Counted from the first letter of the stretch, positions 1 to 13,075 are shown. The stretch is 64,000 bases of DNA from Haematobia irritans (GCF_050003625.1 NC_134398.1:204401313-204465312), one strand, 5' to 3'. Notes: generated by a model not told the origin, from the sequence alone. A program made the numbers and translations.

Positions 1-440
1 TCATTCAAACTAAATGGTAAAGCCCATTGAAACAATCCATCAACAAAACATTGGTAACAATTCCCTCCAATGAAAAGCAGCAAACAACATAGGAATTTGA
101 AAGGTAGACATTCCGCCAGCAATGATACTTTGATTTTGTTTTCTTTTTTTCCTATCTCTCCGATGCTTTGAAAGAAACACCGACAATAGACCACATAACA
201 ATATGTCATAATTGCTTTCGTCTACGAAATCATAATGTCTATCCCATATAGACTACTCTTGTTTGCCTTGTCAAAGTCATTGTAAATAAATGTCTTGGAA
301 TGAAGGGGGTAACAGTAGTTTCAAATAATTATTGAAAATAAAATATCTGATAGAAATTTATATAAAAATATAAAATCAAAATATGAAAATGGAAATATGA
401 ATATGAATAGAACTCCCGAAAAACTAATTGACTAGGACTG
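1..440. other. AT-rich stretch, no feature recognised
   Basis: No open frame, repeat unit or terminal inverted repeat could be supported here. The stretch leads directly into the first 29-bp repeat array. Confidence 0.5.
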
Positions 441-444
441 CCAC

Positions 445-2785
445 AAATGGTAGAATTCTATGAAATAAAATTTTGACAAAATTTTCTATGGAAATGAAAA
501 TTTGACAAAATTTTCTATAGAAATAAAATTTTGATAAAAAATTCAATAGAAATAAATATTTGATAAAATTTTCTATAGAAATAACATTTTGACATAAATT
601 TCCATAGAAATAAAATTTTGACAGAATTTTCTATAGAAATAAACTACTGACAAAATTTTCTATAGAAATAAAATTTTGACAACACTTTCTATAGAAATAA
701 AATGTTGACAAAATTTTCTATAGAAATAAAATATTGACAACATTTTCTATAGAAGTAAAATTTTGACAAAATTTTCTATAGAAATAAAATTTTGAAAAAA
801 ATTTTCTATAGAAATAAAATTTTGAACAAATTTTCTATAGAAATAAAATTTTGAACAAATTTTCTATAGAAATAAAATTTTGACAAAAGTTCTATAGCAA
901 TAAAATTTTCACTAAATTTTCTACAGAAATAACATTTTGACAAAATTTTCTATAGAAATAAAATTTTGACAATATTTTCTATAGAAATAAAATTTTTGTC
1001 TATAAAAATAAAATGTTGACAGAATTTTCTATAGAAATAAAATTTTGACTAAATTTTCTATAGAAATAAAATTTTGACAAAATTTTCTATAGAAATAAAA
1101 TTTTGACAAAATTTTCTATAGATATAAAATTTTGACAAAATTGTCTATAGAAATAAAATGTTGACAAAATTTTCTATAGAAATACAATTTTGACAAAATT
1201 TTCTATAGAAATAAAATTTTGACAACATTTTCTATAGAAATAAAATTTTGACATAAATTTCTATAGAAATAGAATTTTGACAAAATTTTCTATAGAAATA
1301 AAATTTTCACAAACTTTTCTATAGAAATAAAATTTTGACAAACATTTCTATAGAAATTAAATTTTGACAACATTTTCTATAGAAATACAATTTTGACAAA
1401 ATTTTCTATAGAAATAAAAATTTGATTAAATTTTCTATAGAAAGAAAATATCTACAAAATTTTCTATAGAACTAAAATTTTGACAAAATTTTCTATGGAA
1501 ATAAAATTTTTACAAAATTTTCTATAGTAAAAAATTTTGTCAAAATTTTTTATAGTAAAAAAATTGTGACAAAATCTCTATAAAAATTAAATGTTGATAA
1601 AATTTTCTATAGAAATAAAATTTTGACAAAATTTTCTGTAGAAATAAACTATTGACAAAATTTTCTATAGAAATTTAATTTTGACAAAATTTTCTATAGT
1701 AAAAAAATTGATAAAATTGTCTATGGAGATAACATAAATAAATCAAATTTTGACAAAATTTTCTATGGAAATAAAATGTTGACAAAATTTTCTATGGAAA
1801 TAAAATGTTGACAAAAATTTCTATGGAAATAAAATTTTGACAAAATTTTCTATAGAAATAAAATTTTACATAAATTTCTATAGAAATAAAATTTTGAGAA
1901 AATTAGAAATAAAATTTTCACAAACTTTTATATAGAAATAAAATTTTGACAAAATTTTCTATAGAAATAAAATTTTGACAAAATTTTCTGTGGAAATAAA
2001 CTTTTGACAACATTTTCTATAGAAATAAAATTTTAACAACATTTTCTATAGAAAGAAAATATCGACAAAATTTTCTATACAAATAAAATTTTAACAACAT
2101 TTTCTATAGAAAGACAATATCGACAAAATTTTCTATACAATTAAAATTTTGACAAAATTTTCTATAGAAATAAAATTTTGACAAAATTTTCTTAGAAAAA
2201 AAAATGTTGACAAAATTTTCTATAGAAATAAAATATTGACAAAATTTTCTATAGAAATAAAATTTTGACAAAATTTTCTATAGAAATAAAATTTTGACAA
2301 AATTTTCTATAGATATAAAATTTTGAGAAAATCTTCTATGGAAATAAACTATTGGCAATATTTTCAATAGTAAACAATTTTTGACAAAATTTTCTATAGT
2401 AAAAAACTTTTGACAAAATTTTCTATCGAAATAAAATTTTTACATGAATTTCTATAGGAATAAAATTTTGACAACATTTTCTATAGAAACAAAATTTTTA
2501 TAAATATTTCTATAGAAATAAAATTTTGATAAAATTTTCTATGGAAATAACATTTTGACAATAATTTCTATAGAAATACAATTTTGACAAAATTTTCTAT
2601 AGAAATATAATTTTGACAAAATTTTCGATAGAAATAAAATTTTGACAAAATTTTCTATACAAATAAACTATTGACAAAATTTTCTATACAAATAAACTAT
2701 TGACAAAATTTTCTATAGAAATAAAATTTTGAAAAAATTGTCTATGGAAGCAAAATTTTGACAAAATCTCTATAAAAATAATTCA
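445..2785 (+). repeat. 29-bp tandem array, family A, block 1
   Basis: Roughly 80 degenerate head-to-tail copies of a 29-bp unit. Each unit is built from AAAATTTTCTATAGAAATAA followed by AATTTTGAC. The core TTTCTATAGAAA is a perfect 12-bp palindrome and AAAATTTT a second one. Units vary by substitutions and small indels (TATGG for TATAG, GATATA for GAAATA, missing GAC). No open frame is conserved, because 29 is not a multiple of 3. A TGCCAC motif lies just before the array (438-444), as at other family A blocks. Confidence 0.93.
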
Positions 2786-3605
2786 GTGTATAAAGGCGCT
2801 ACATTTAGCAGTATATACTAATTGAAATCAAAATATATAAAGAATAAATGAGTCTTGTGGAATATTATAAAGTTTTATTTCCTTTTTGTACAGATTTTTC
2901 TACAAATATAAAAATTCAAACTCCACACGTAAGTGTACTTTTTCATTTAATTATATCGTTTCTATTTAATTATATTTGTTTGCTTTATTGTAATATTTTT
3001 CTTTAATAATAACAAAAATTTTCTATGAATACCTATTTTGTTATTTTTTTTTTACTAAATACAATTATTGTTTATATCTCTTCCTAGCTCCTTATATTTC
3101 ATTTGTCTTCAGTTTGTGTTATGACAAAGTACAATAAAGGTTTTTAAGCTTTACACTTTATCATTGTACATTGTTTTTTGTCCATTGTTATATTTATTTG
3201 TAATTTGAGATAATAGCCTCCAGTAACAATTTCATCTAGATGGTCTTTGGTCAACTTCCATCTTAATTCAAGTACTAACAGTGTCTTTCCTTTTAATGAC
3301 GTTTCTTTTGTTGTTGACCATATTTAAAAAGCTAAAATATAAACATTTTGCAATACCCCACACCCATTACGGCAAATGTGTGACAATAAAACTTATCAAG
3401 TATTATTTTAATTGCTTTCATTTAACAAATAAAGGAAAAATAATGCAATGACCAACAATGGTAAACACATAAATATGCTGTTTATCACGTTATGTTATTG
3501 TTGTTATTATTACTACATTTTTCATTTGTTTTACTTCCATTTAATGTTTCTGTTTGAGTTTTCTTATGCAAGAAAAGATTACTAGATTGAATATTTTTTG
3601 TAGGA
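2786..3605. other. AT-rich spacer between family A blocks
   Basis: No gene or terminal repeat was recognised. The sequence is non-tandem AT-rich DNA separating a forward from a reverse family A block. Confidence 0.45.
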
Positions 3606-3607
3606 AA

Positions 3608-3995
3608 TTTAAAATCAAAATTTTATTTCTATAGAAAATTTTGTAAAAATTTTATTTCTATAGAAAATTTAGTCAAAATTTTATTTCTATAGAAATTTTT
3701 ATTAAAATTTTAGTTCTATAGAAAATTTTGTCAAAATTTTATTTCTATAGAAAAATTTGTCAAAATTTTATTTCTATAGAAAAATTTGTCAAAATTATAT
3801 TTCTATAGAAAACTTTGTCAAAATTTTATTTCTATTGAAAATTGTGTCAAAATTTTATTTCTATAGAAAATTGTGTCAAAATTTTATTTCTATAGAAAAT
3901 GTTGTCAAAATTTTATTTCTATAGAAAATTTTGTCAAAATTTTATTTCTATGGATAATTTTATTTTTACAAAATAAAAAAATTATCAACGTTTTA
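3608..3995 (-). repeat. 29-bp tandem array, family A, block 2 (reverse)
   Basis: About 13 copies of the family A unit in reverse orientation, reading AAAATTTTATTTCTATAG then AAAATTTTGTC on the plus strand. It faces block 1 and block 3, so blocks 1-2 and 2-3 form inverted pairs. Confidence 0.9.
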
Positions 3996-4640
3996 TTTCT
4001 ATACCTTTAGAGAGACAATTTTACCATTAAAATAAAACTTTGTTGGTGAAAAATTAATCATAAAAATGCAAACATAAATATTCACTTTAGTCGCCACCCT
4101 AATAAAATATTTTATAAAAGTTTGCAAATAATACCTTGGGCGGCGAGTATAAATGTAAATTCATTCATTGAAATTTACATAGAAAAATATAAATAATATC
4201 CATACAACAACTGTATTTATTCATAAAAGCAGAGTTTCATTTCCTCTTCACGTTTTGTTATGTCGAAGGATGTAATTATTCCCAAAACAGCTGCTACTGT
4301 TATATTGTTGGCAATACAATGTTAGTTTCCAAATAATTAATTTTGCTTTCAATTAAACTATCGTGTGGACGTATGGGAGTATTGTTTTGGAAACTTTGTT
4401 TTGGATGTAGTAAATGGCTATTAGCTATTGGATACTGTAGAAATTCAATATGGCAATTTAAAATTTGATTACTGAAAATGACAAATGAAAATATACTAAA
4501 TATGTGTATCTGTTTTACATATCAACAGAGGGATCTAAATTACAAAATTAAAAAATATAAAATCATTTTATGTTAGCTATAACGCCCCCTTTTTTTGGAG
4601 AATATCATTCTTTAACTATCAATATGCATGGAAATACCAG
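3996..4640. other. AT-rich spacer, nothing recognised
   Basis: No coding potential or repeat structure could be supported in this interval. Confidence 0.4.
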
Positions 4641-4779
4641 GGGTTACAACCACAGTTGCCACAGTTGGTATGGTATAATTCTACCAAAAATTTTAAATTT
4701 TTTACGGTTTGGTAGATTGGTATAATTCTTGACGTTTTTGCAAAATAATTATATTTTGCAAAATAATTCTCTTCATAAA

Positions 4780-6690
4780 TTTTCCAATAGAAAAATAATA
4801 AATCAAGCTTGAAAAATAAATTTTCTATAAAAATAAAATTTTGACAAAATTTCCTATAAAAATTAAAATTAAAAAAAAAGATCTTATAGAAATATAATTT
4901 TTACAAAATTTTCTATAGAAATAACAGTTTGACAAAATTTTCTATAGAAATAAAATGTTGACAAAATTTTCTATTGATATACAATTTTGACTAAATTGTC
5001 GATAGAAATAAAATTTTGAAAAAAAATTTCTATAGAAATACAATTTTGACAAAATTTTCAATAGAAATAAAATTTTGACAAAATTTTCTATAGAAATAAA
5101 AATTTGACAAAATTTTCTATAGATATACAATTTTGAGAAAATTTTCTATAGAAATAAAATTTTGAGAAAATTTTCTATAGAAATAAAATTTTGAGAAAAT
5201 TTTCTATAGATATACAATTTTGACAAAATTTTCTATAGAAATAAAATTTTGAAAAAAAATTTCTATAGAAATAAAATTTTGACAAAATTTTCAATAGAAA
5301 TTAAATTTTGACAACATTTTCATGGAAATAAAATTTTGACAACATTTTCTATAGAAATAAAATTTTGACAACATTTTCTATAGAACTAAACTTTTAATAA
5401 AATTGTCTATAGAAATAAAATTTTGACAAAATTTTCTATAGAAGTAAAAATTTGACAAAATATTCTATAGAAATAAAATTTTGAGAAAATTTGCTATAGA
5501 AGTAAACATTTGACAAAATTCTATAGAAATAAAAATTCGACAAACTTTTCTATAGAAATAAAAATTTGACAAAAATCTTTAGAAATAAAAATTTTACAAA
5601 CTTTTCTATAGAAATAAAATTTTGAGAAAATTTTCTATAGAAATAAAATTTTGAGAAAATTTTCTATAGATATACAATTTTGACAAAATTTTTTATAGAA
5701 ATAAAATTTTGAAAAAAACTTTCTATAGAAATAAAATTTTGACAAAACTTTCAATAGAAATTAAATTTTGACAACATTTTCATGGAAATAAAATTTTGAC
5801 AACATTTTCTATAGAAATAAAATTTTAATAAAATTGTCTATAGAAATAAAATTTTGACAAAATTTTCTATAGAAGTAAACATTTGACAAAATTCTATAGA
5901 AATAAAAATTCGACAAACTTTTCTATAGAAATAAAAATTTGACAAAATTCTTTAGAAATAAACATTTTACAAACTTTTCTATATAAATAAAATTTCGACA
6001 AAATTTTCTGTAGAAATAAAATTTTGACAAAATTTTCGATAGAAATAAAATTTTGACAAAATTTTCTATAGAAATAAAATTTTGACAAAATTTTATTTCT
6101 ATAGAAATAAAATTTTGACAAAGTTTTCTATAGAAATAAAATTTTGACAAAATATTCTATAGAATAAAAAATTTGACAAAATATTGTATAGAAAAAAAAA
6201 TTTGATAAAATTTTCTATAGAATTAAACATTTGGTAAAATGTTTTATAGAAATAAAATTTTGACAAAATTTTCTATAGAAATAAAATTTTGACAACATTT
6301 TCTATAGAAATAAAATTTTGACAAAATTTTCTATAGAAATAAAATTTTGACAAAATTTTCTATAGAAATAAAAATGTGACAAACTTTTCTATATAAATAA
6401 AATTTTGACAAAATTCTCTGGAGAAATAAAATTTTGACAAAAAGAAAAAAAAGACATAAAATTTTCTTTAGAAATAACATTTTTACAAAATTTTCTATAC
6501 AAATAACATTTTGACAAAATTTTCTATAGAAATAGCATTTTGACAAATTCTCCTGTAGAAATAAAATTTTGACAAAATTTTCTTTAGAAATAAAATTTTG
6601 ACAAAATTTTCTATGGAAATAAAATATTTGCAGAATTTTCTAAAGAAATAAAATATTGACAAAATTTTCTATAGAAATAAAATTTTACAA
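4780..6690 (+). repeat. 29-bp tandem array, family A, block 3
   Basis: Roughly 65 forward copies of the family A unit. A larger period is superimposed: the rare variant CATGGAAATA recurs at 5321 and 5781, and about 200 bp around it is duplicated with a 460-bp offset (about 16 units). The array is preceded by GTTGCCAC (from 4655) and a CTACCAAAA motif, and followed by TTTGGTAG near 6703. Confidence 0.93.
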
Positions 6691-6699
6691 AATAAGCTT

Positions 6700-7185
6700 T
6701 TTCGTTTGGTAGTTCTTTTGTACAATTTTCTCAATATTTTGGTTGTTGGTATTAGTCCCTCACATATCCCATAAGCTATATAACCTATTTTAAATACAAT
6801 TTCAGGCTCAATTGATGTCTTAAAAAATGCGTCCTTTATGTATTTTTAAATAGAAAAATTATTCTTAAACAAATTTGATTTTTTTATGAGGCTTCTTCCA
6901 TACTTTTGCTCCCTATATTTCTTTCTCTTATGAAATGATGACAACAATGGTTAACAAAAATATTTGTGGGGAAATTACGAGAAAAGAAAAAAAATACCCA
7001 AACATTTCAATGCAGATTTCATATTATGCTGTCACGCAATTTCCATGAAATTCTTGGTTATTTTCGAAATGATGAAAATATGTTAAAATGTGGGAGGTCC
7101 AGGAGGTGTCTTTGCCAACACACATTTGCCCCCAATACCATCCTAAAATATTATTGTGCATTAATTTTGCGTGTGTGCTTGAAAA
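6700..7185. other. AT-rich stretch, nothing recognised
   Basis: A 98-codon open frame (6966-7262) lies partly in this stretch but runs into a D-family repeat fragment. It shows no recognisable domain and is treated as chance. Confidence 0.4.
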
Positions 7186-7189
7186 ATTT

Positions 7190-7440
7190 TTGTACTTCTA
7201 CAAAATCGCTAGAATTAAAAATTAAATGGGTGTTAGCCCCCTGGGATGAAACACAATGTTAGTAAAAAAATATGGAAAATATAAAGCTTGCGCAATTTTG
7301 ATGCAATTGTACAAAAGAGCATTTATGATTTATCGGGCGATACATATGTATCCGAGATATAGGACAATTTGAGTAATATTTACAATTTTTGCTACTCAGC
7401 AGTGGCAATTTTACAAGTACTATATTGGTTAAATCCCGCC
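7190..7440 (-). mobile_element. D-family Helentron-like element, reversed tail fragment
   Basis: Read on the minus strand, this matches the 3' portion of the D elements, including the 'actaacattgtgtt' and 'gataaatcata' landmarks, with considerable divergence. It lies head to head with the forward copy that follows. A single reversed D unit (TATATGGGAGCTATATCTAA) is also visible near 7768-7830. Confidence 0.6.
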
Positions 7441-7876
7441 AAGATATGTGGTCAATTGTGGGTTGTGATATATTATTTGGCCAATTCGGGCGATATTTCC
7501 ACAAGTCGGAGCTTTATTTAAAATTCTACCATTCTGTGGAAAGTTTGGCATTACAGTGTGTAGAATATGACTACGATATGGGGAAATCATGACAGAATTT
7601 TGTGTAAAATGTGGGTATTTTGGCCATACTAGATCAAGATGGCACACTTAAATAGCATATTAAATGTATTCTCTGTGGAATCTATCGAGTCAATTGGAGG
7701 AAACTCCCATTGAAAATGGGTCTAAAATATGAAACATTCTACCATATTTCCCTTACTCTGGCGTACATATATATGGGAGCTATATCTAAATATGAACCGA
7801 TTTTGACCAAATTTGACATGCATAGTTAGAATATTAATCCTGCTATCTCAACAAAAAACGTAAATGGGAGAATATC

Positions 7877-8930
7877 GTTTAGTATACCGATCGTCTTAGA
7901 ATTAAATTCTGAGTCGATTTAGCGATGTCCGTCTGTCTGTCTGTCTGACTGTCCGTCTGTCTGTCTGTTGATGTATTTTTGTGTGCAAAGTACAGCTCGC
8001 AGTTTTAGTCCGATTGTCCTAAAATTTGGTATAGGGCCCTGTTTCGGCTCAAAGACGATCCCTAGTGATTTCAGATTTAGATATAGCTGCCATATATACA
8101 TTTTTCACCGATCTGGTCATAATTGGCGTGTATATCAACCGATCTTCCTCAAATTCCGTACATCCGAATATTTTATGAGTCTTGAAAAACTTGCAAAATA
8201 TTAGCCAAATCGGTTCAGATTTAGATATAGCTCCCATATATATATTTTAACCGATTTACACCCATATGACCACAGAGCCCAAAGTTTACTACAGATTTTC
8301 GTTAAATTTTGCACAGAGAGTAGAATTTACATTCTCCCAAGGCTTGGTAAATTTGATTGAAATCGGTTCAGATTTAGATATAGCTGCCATATATGCTTTT
8401 CGTCCGATTTGCACTTATATGGCCTCAAAAGGCAGAGTTTTGCCCTGACTTACTTCAAATTTTGCGCAAGGATTATGTTTAATAGCATAGGTAAGTGTAC
8501 CAAATTTGGTTGAAATCGGTTCAGATTTAGATATAGCTCCCATATATATCTATCGCCCGATTTGCACTTATACGGCCCCAAAAGCGAGAGTTTTGCCGTG
8601 AGTTGCTTGAAATTTTGCACAAGGGTTACGTTTAATGATACTGTTATGTGCGACAAATTTTGTTATAATCGGTTCAGATTTACATATAGCTTCCATACAT
8701 ATCTTTCTGCCGATCTACACTCCTATGGCCCCAGAGGCCAATCTGTTATCAGTCTATCAAATTCTGTCCAGATCGAGTGATATTTAAATGTATGTATTTG
8801 GGACAAACCTTTACATATAGCCCCCAACACATTTGACGGATGTGATATGGTATCGAAAATTTCGATCTACAAAGTGGTGCAGGGTATAATATAGTCGGCC
8901 CCGCCCGACTTTCGACTTTCCTTACTTGTT
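7877..8930 (+). mobile_element. D-family Helentron-like element, copy 1 (5' truncated)
   Basis: Starts inside the 5' region with CTGAGTCGAT followed by a GTCY microsatellite (7928-7969). Internal units follow, with the ATCGGTTCAGATTTA landmark (or a close variant) at 8209, 8362, 8515 and 8668, exactly 153 bp apart. The 3' end carries GTGGTGCAGGGTATAAT, an AGTCGG/CCGACT hairpin and the terminal CTTACTTGTT. This architecture (subterminal inverted repeat, GTCY tract, 3' stem-loop) is that described for DINE-1/Helentron non-autonomous rolling-circle elements. The assignment rests on structure only, since no Rep/helicase coding sequence is present. Confidence 0.75.
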
Positions 8931-9016
8931 CACAATGAAATTTGTTTGGACAATTTTGTATGTTTGTTTTTCGGGCATTCTTCATTTGGGACATTTTTCA
9001 AGGAGCCCAACGGTGA

Positions 9017-9192
9017 CACTGCTTCAAACATGATTTTTTAATTAAAAAAAAAAACAAAAACTTTCAACCAAGGAATCAAAATCCTCAAAATTATTCTAAT
9101 TATTTTTTATATTGAATCAAAAGATTCAAATTTCATATCTTAAAATTTTGATTGTTTAATCTTTCACATTAATTCAATATTTTTTTCCAGTG
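9017..9192. mobile_element. Short MITE, CACTS family
   Basis: Begins CACTGCTTCAAA and ends CCAGTG followed by TA. The interior shares 'aatcctcaaaatta' and 'aaagattcaa' blocks with the longer copy at 51097-51783. The left TA is not preserved. The call is a degraded short member of a TA-targeting (Tc1/mariner-type) MITE family. Confidence 0.5.
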
Positions 9193-9980
9193 TAGCTACT
9201 TATCTGAATTAAATGTAGGTTTTGGCCGAACATTATTGGCGACGCGTTTCCCATTGTGGCAATATTCCTCTTTGGGTTCGTCGAAAAAGCAAAACTTCCC
9301 TCGAAACTTTTGTACAAACGTAATTTTGTTTTGAACTTCCTTCTGTTGGGATTCTTACGCTTTTATTGTTTTCCATCACCCACAAATGCCGTTTCTTGAT
9401 GTTTTATATTTATTTATGTGGAAAATTTGGAAAACGCCTTTGCTATATTTGTTTATGTTTTGTGTTCTCTGCAATATTCACACAGCAATGATTTAAATAA
9501 TTCTCTCTCTCTCACACTCACGCACACACATTCGAACTCACGCCAGCTTAAACTTGGGCGGAAACTGAGAAATATGCGTTTGAATGTATGGGTAAATAAA
9601 TTTTTATTATAAAAGTTATAAGAAATGGTAGAAAATTTCAACAATTGCAATTTCCCAAGAAATATCCACAACAAAACGGACGGGACTCCGGTCCTCAAGC
9701 ATTCTTAAGGTTGGTTCCAAGAATAAAAACAAAAGAGCAGCTAACAATTGTGGTTTCTTAAAAATGTATGCGTGTGCGTGAGTAGACAGCAAACATAATT
9801 TATTATACTCTCTAGGATTTGCCTATACCAAACTCCTGCTAAACTTATAAAGGAATGTAAAGTTGTGGTTCCATGGGTTTTTGGAAAATTGTTAAATTAT
9901 ATTTCTCAGTGGGTTTTGCATATATTTTCACATATTAGGATATTTTTCTTTCTTATAAAAATAACGCCAACATTTGAATG
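9193..9980. other. Non-coding stretch with CT/CA microsatellite
   Basis: Contains a short (CT)n then (CA)n-like tract around 9503-9532. No gene was recognised. It ends at the 8-bp target duplication (9973-9980) of the hAT-like element. Confidence 0.45.
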
Positions 9981-10250
9981 CAGTGTTGCCAATTTGGTGC
10001 TTTTAGCACCAAATTTAGTGCTTTTTGATTTCTAAAAAGCACCAAATTGCCTTTTTGGTGCCTTTTCAAAAAAAGCACCAACTTGGTGCTTTCTGGCATT
10101 TTCATTTAGTGCTTTTGGTGCTTTTTTTATTTTGAACAGTATTAAGTTTAATTAATACAAAAATTTTGATTAGACTTTCAAGAGCCAAAGAAACTCAAAT
10201 TTATTGCCAAATATAGAATTTGATTGTTAGGAAGTTGGTATTGATTATTT

Positions 10251-11657
10251 TTATACCCTTCACCACTACTGTGGTACAGGGTATAATAAGTTTGTGCATT
10301 TGTATGTAACGCCAAGAAGGAGTAATCATAGACCAACCTTTTAGTATACGGATCGGCTTAGAATTAAATTCTGAGTCGATTTAGCGATGTCCGTCTGTCT
10401 GTCTGTCCGTCTGTCCGTCCGTCTGTCTGTCCGTCTGTCTGTCCGTCTGTCTGTCCGTCTGTCTGTCTGTCTGTTGATGTATTTTTGTGTGCAAAGTACA
10501 GCTCGCAGTTTTAGTCCGATTGTCCTCAAATTTGGTATAGGGTCCTGTTTCGGTTCAAAGACGATCCCTATTGATTTTGGAAAAAATCGGTTCAGATTAA
10601 GATATAGCTGCCATATATATTTTTCACCGATCTGGTCATAATTGGCGTGTATATCAACCGATCTTCCTCAAATTCCGTACATCCGAATATTTTATGAGTC
10701 TCGAAAAACTTGCAAAATATCAGCAAAATCGGTTCAGATTTAGATATAGCTCCCATATATAGCTTTCGCCCGATTTACACTCATATGACCACAGAGGCCA
10801 ATGTTTAACTCCGATTTAGTTGAAATTTTGCACAGGGAGTAGAATTAGCATTGTAGTCATGCGTGCCAAATTTGGTTGAAATCGGTTCAGATTTAGATAT
10901 ATCTCCCATATATACCTTTCGCCCGATTTACACTCATATGAGCACAGAGGCCAATTTTTAACTCCGATTTAGTTGAAATTTTGCACAGGGAGTAGCATTA
11001 GCATTGTTACTTTGCGTGCCAAATTTGGTTGAAATCGGTTCAGATTTGGATATATCTCCCATATATAGCTTTCGCCCGATTTACACTCATATGACCACAG
11101 AGGCCAATTTTTAACTCCGATTTAGTTGAAATTTTGCACAGGGAGTAGAACTAGCATTGTAGCTATGCGTGCCAAATTTGGTTGAAATCGGTTCAGATTT
11201 AGTTCATATATATGTGTTTCTGATTTCGACAAAAATGGTCAAAATACCAACATTTTCCTTGTAAAATCGCCACTGCCTTATCGAAAGGTTGTAAAAATGA
11301 CTCTAATTTTCCTAAACTTCTAATACATATATATCGAGCGATAAATCATAAATAAACTTTTTTGAAGTTTCCTTAAAATTGCTTCAGACTTAAACGTTTC
11401 CCATATTTTTTTTACTAACATTGTGTTCCACCCTAGTGCATTAGCCGACTTAAATTTTGAGTCTATAGGTTTTGTAGAAGTCTATCAAATTCTTCCAGAT
11501 CGAGTGATATTTAAATGTATGTATTTGGGACAAACCTTTATATATAGCCCCCAACACATTTGACGGATGTGATATGGTATCGAAAATTTAGATCTACAAA
11601 GTGGTGCAGGGTATAATATAGTCGGCCCCGCCCGACTTTAGACTTTCCTTACTGGTT
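10251..11657 (+). mobile_element. D-family Helentron-like element, copy 2
   Basis: A complete-looking copy inside the hAT-like element. The 5' end TTATACCCTTCACCAC faces a GGGTATAATAAG repeat. A long GTCY microsatellite follows (10388-10475). Internal landmarks lie at 10728, 10881, 11034 and 11187, all 153 bp apart. The 3' end has GTGGTGCAGGGTATAAT, the AGTCGG hairpin and CCTTACTGG. It sits in a T-rich target with no target duplication, as expected for Helentron insertion between two Ts. Confidence 0.82.
10388..10475 (+). repeat. GTCY microsatellite
   Basis: An 88-bp run of GTCT/GTCC tetranucleotides, the longest such tract in the window. Shorter ones occupy the same position in the other D and E elements. 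It creates spurious RTDRRTDR or VCLSVRLS open frames. Confidence 0.95.
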
Positions 11658-11973
11658 TAATTAATATTGTTATTTAGGGTATTCTGTAGGAAAGTCGAGC
11701 GATGTGAAAATGAATTGGACGAAAGCATTAAAACTGATCAAGGTGTATACTTGAATAGCGGTTCATAATGGTGAGTACTAAGTTTGATTTTTGCCGCTGA
11801 AGTGAAAACTATATCAATAAATATGGGCATACAATTATGAATTTTTGCTGCAAATTTTATTATAACTTGATGGGGAATAACCAAAAGCAAATTTTGTATT
11901 CCTTAAAATGATTTATTAAAGAAAAGTAATTGTGAAAAGCTCGATCTAATACCCACCTTAATACGTCTTCGGA

Positions 11974-11975
<2 letters not shown>

Positions 11976-12014
<39 letters not shown>
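11976..12014 (+). repeat. 39-base poly-T run
   Basis: An uninterrupted T homopolymer inside the hAT-like element, near its right end. It could be a trace of a reverse-strand poly-A retroinsertion or a slippage expansion. Length may be affected by sequencing. Confidence 0.9.
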
Positions 12015-12016
<2 letters not shown>

Positions 12017-12113
12017 TAGAGCATTTAATTTTCGATTTTGTGGTGGATGGTGGTATGTTAGAAATTATAAAATTTTTTTGGTGCTTTTTGGCCTTGGGGA
12101 GTTGGCAACACTG

Positions 12114-12440
12114 TTTGAATGTCTAAAAAAGTTAGATGATCTTTCTCTGGTGATTTGCAAAAAAAAAAAAAACTAGAAAAACTAACTGTTTGTAACACCA
12201 AAAAGTGTCAATGTTATTATTCACATTTCCGGTTGTAACACCGGTCATGAATGTTTTAGTGTTTTATTTAAAACATGCCAAAAATTTGTTGGTTTTTAAT
12301 TTAACCACAATCTCTGTATAGATGGTTGGTTATCTGTTTTGCAGTCATATTCAATCGTATACGAGGTACCTTATGAAAAGTTGGGAAATTTTAGAAAATT
12401 TTTAAAATATGAACATTTTTGAAGCAAGATTTTAATTTAA
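12114..12440. other. Non-coding spacer, nothing recognised
   Basis: Starts with the second TTTGAATG target duplication. No other structure could be supported. Confidence 0.4.
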
Positions 12441-13075
12441 AAACAAGTAAGGAAAGTCTAAAGTCGGAAAGGGCCGATTATATTATACCTTTCACCACTA
12501 TGTATACCAAAATTTTTGATACCATCTTAACACCTTCAAATTTGTTGGGAGCTATATAAAGGTTTATATTCCCATATACAAATATTTAAATATGAAGCGA
12601 TTTTGAATTTTTTTTTTTAACTTTTACAAAATCTCTAGACTCAAAATTTAAATTAATAATATATATGGGAGTTATATCTAAATCTAAACCGATTTTGATA
12701 ATATTTGGCATGCCTAGCAAGAATGTTATTCCTACGCTCTGTACAAAACTTCAAGTAAATCGGAGTGAAATTTTGACCGCGGGGGCCATATAAGTGCGTA
12801 TCAGACGAAGGATATATATGACAGCTAAATCTAAACCGATTCCAACTAAATTTGGCATACATAGTAAAAATGTTAATTATATTCTTTGTGCACAATTTTA
12901 AGTAAATCGGAGTGAAATGTTGACCTATGGTGGTTATATGATTATAAATCGGACGGCAGATATATATGGGAGCTATATCTAAATCTGAACCGATTTCAAC
13001 CAAATATATATAATGTTAGTTCTCCTCGCTGTGCAAAATTTTACGTAATTCGGGGTAAAGCTTTAACCAAATAAG
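12441..13075 (-). mobile_element. D-family Helentron-like element, copy 3 (reversed, truncated)
   Basis: Begins AAACAAGTAAGGAAAGTCTA, the reverse complement of the D 3' terminus, then the hairpin region and several internal units in reverse (ATATATGGGAGYTATATCTA at 12661 and 12967). The 5' part with the GTCY tract is missing, and the element fades into the unrelated tandem repeat that follows. Confidence 0.75.

Larger units (their letters stand above)
9981..12113. mobile_element. Non-autonomous hAT-like element with nested D element
   Basis: The left end reads CAGTGTTGCCAATTTGGTGC. The reverse complement of the right end reads CAGTGTTGCCAACTCCCC. The first 12 bases are identical. The flanks carry a perfect 8-bp direct repeat TTTGAATG (9973-9980 and 12114-12121), the target-site length of hAT transposons. 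Subtracting the nested D element leaves about 725 bp without a transposase. Subterminal GGTGC/AGCACC motifs recur. A 39-base T run lies at 11976-12014. Confidence 0.85.

Noticed and set aside
445..2785. Could the 29-bp array be a CRISPR?
   Set aside because: Units are contiguous with no unique spacers, they are AT-rich and degenerate, and the setting is eukaryotic.
5894..6546. Open frames rich in Phe, Tyr and Ile in family A
   Set aside because: They are translations of the 29-bp satellite (period of 29 residues over three units). They begin and end at random unit variants.
10341..10641. RTDRRTDR and VCLSVRLS proteins
   Set aside because: They come from the GTCY microsatellite.
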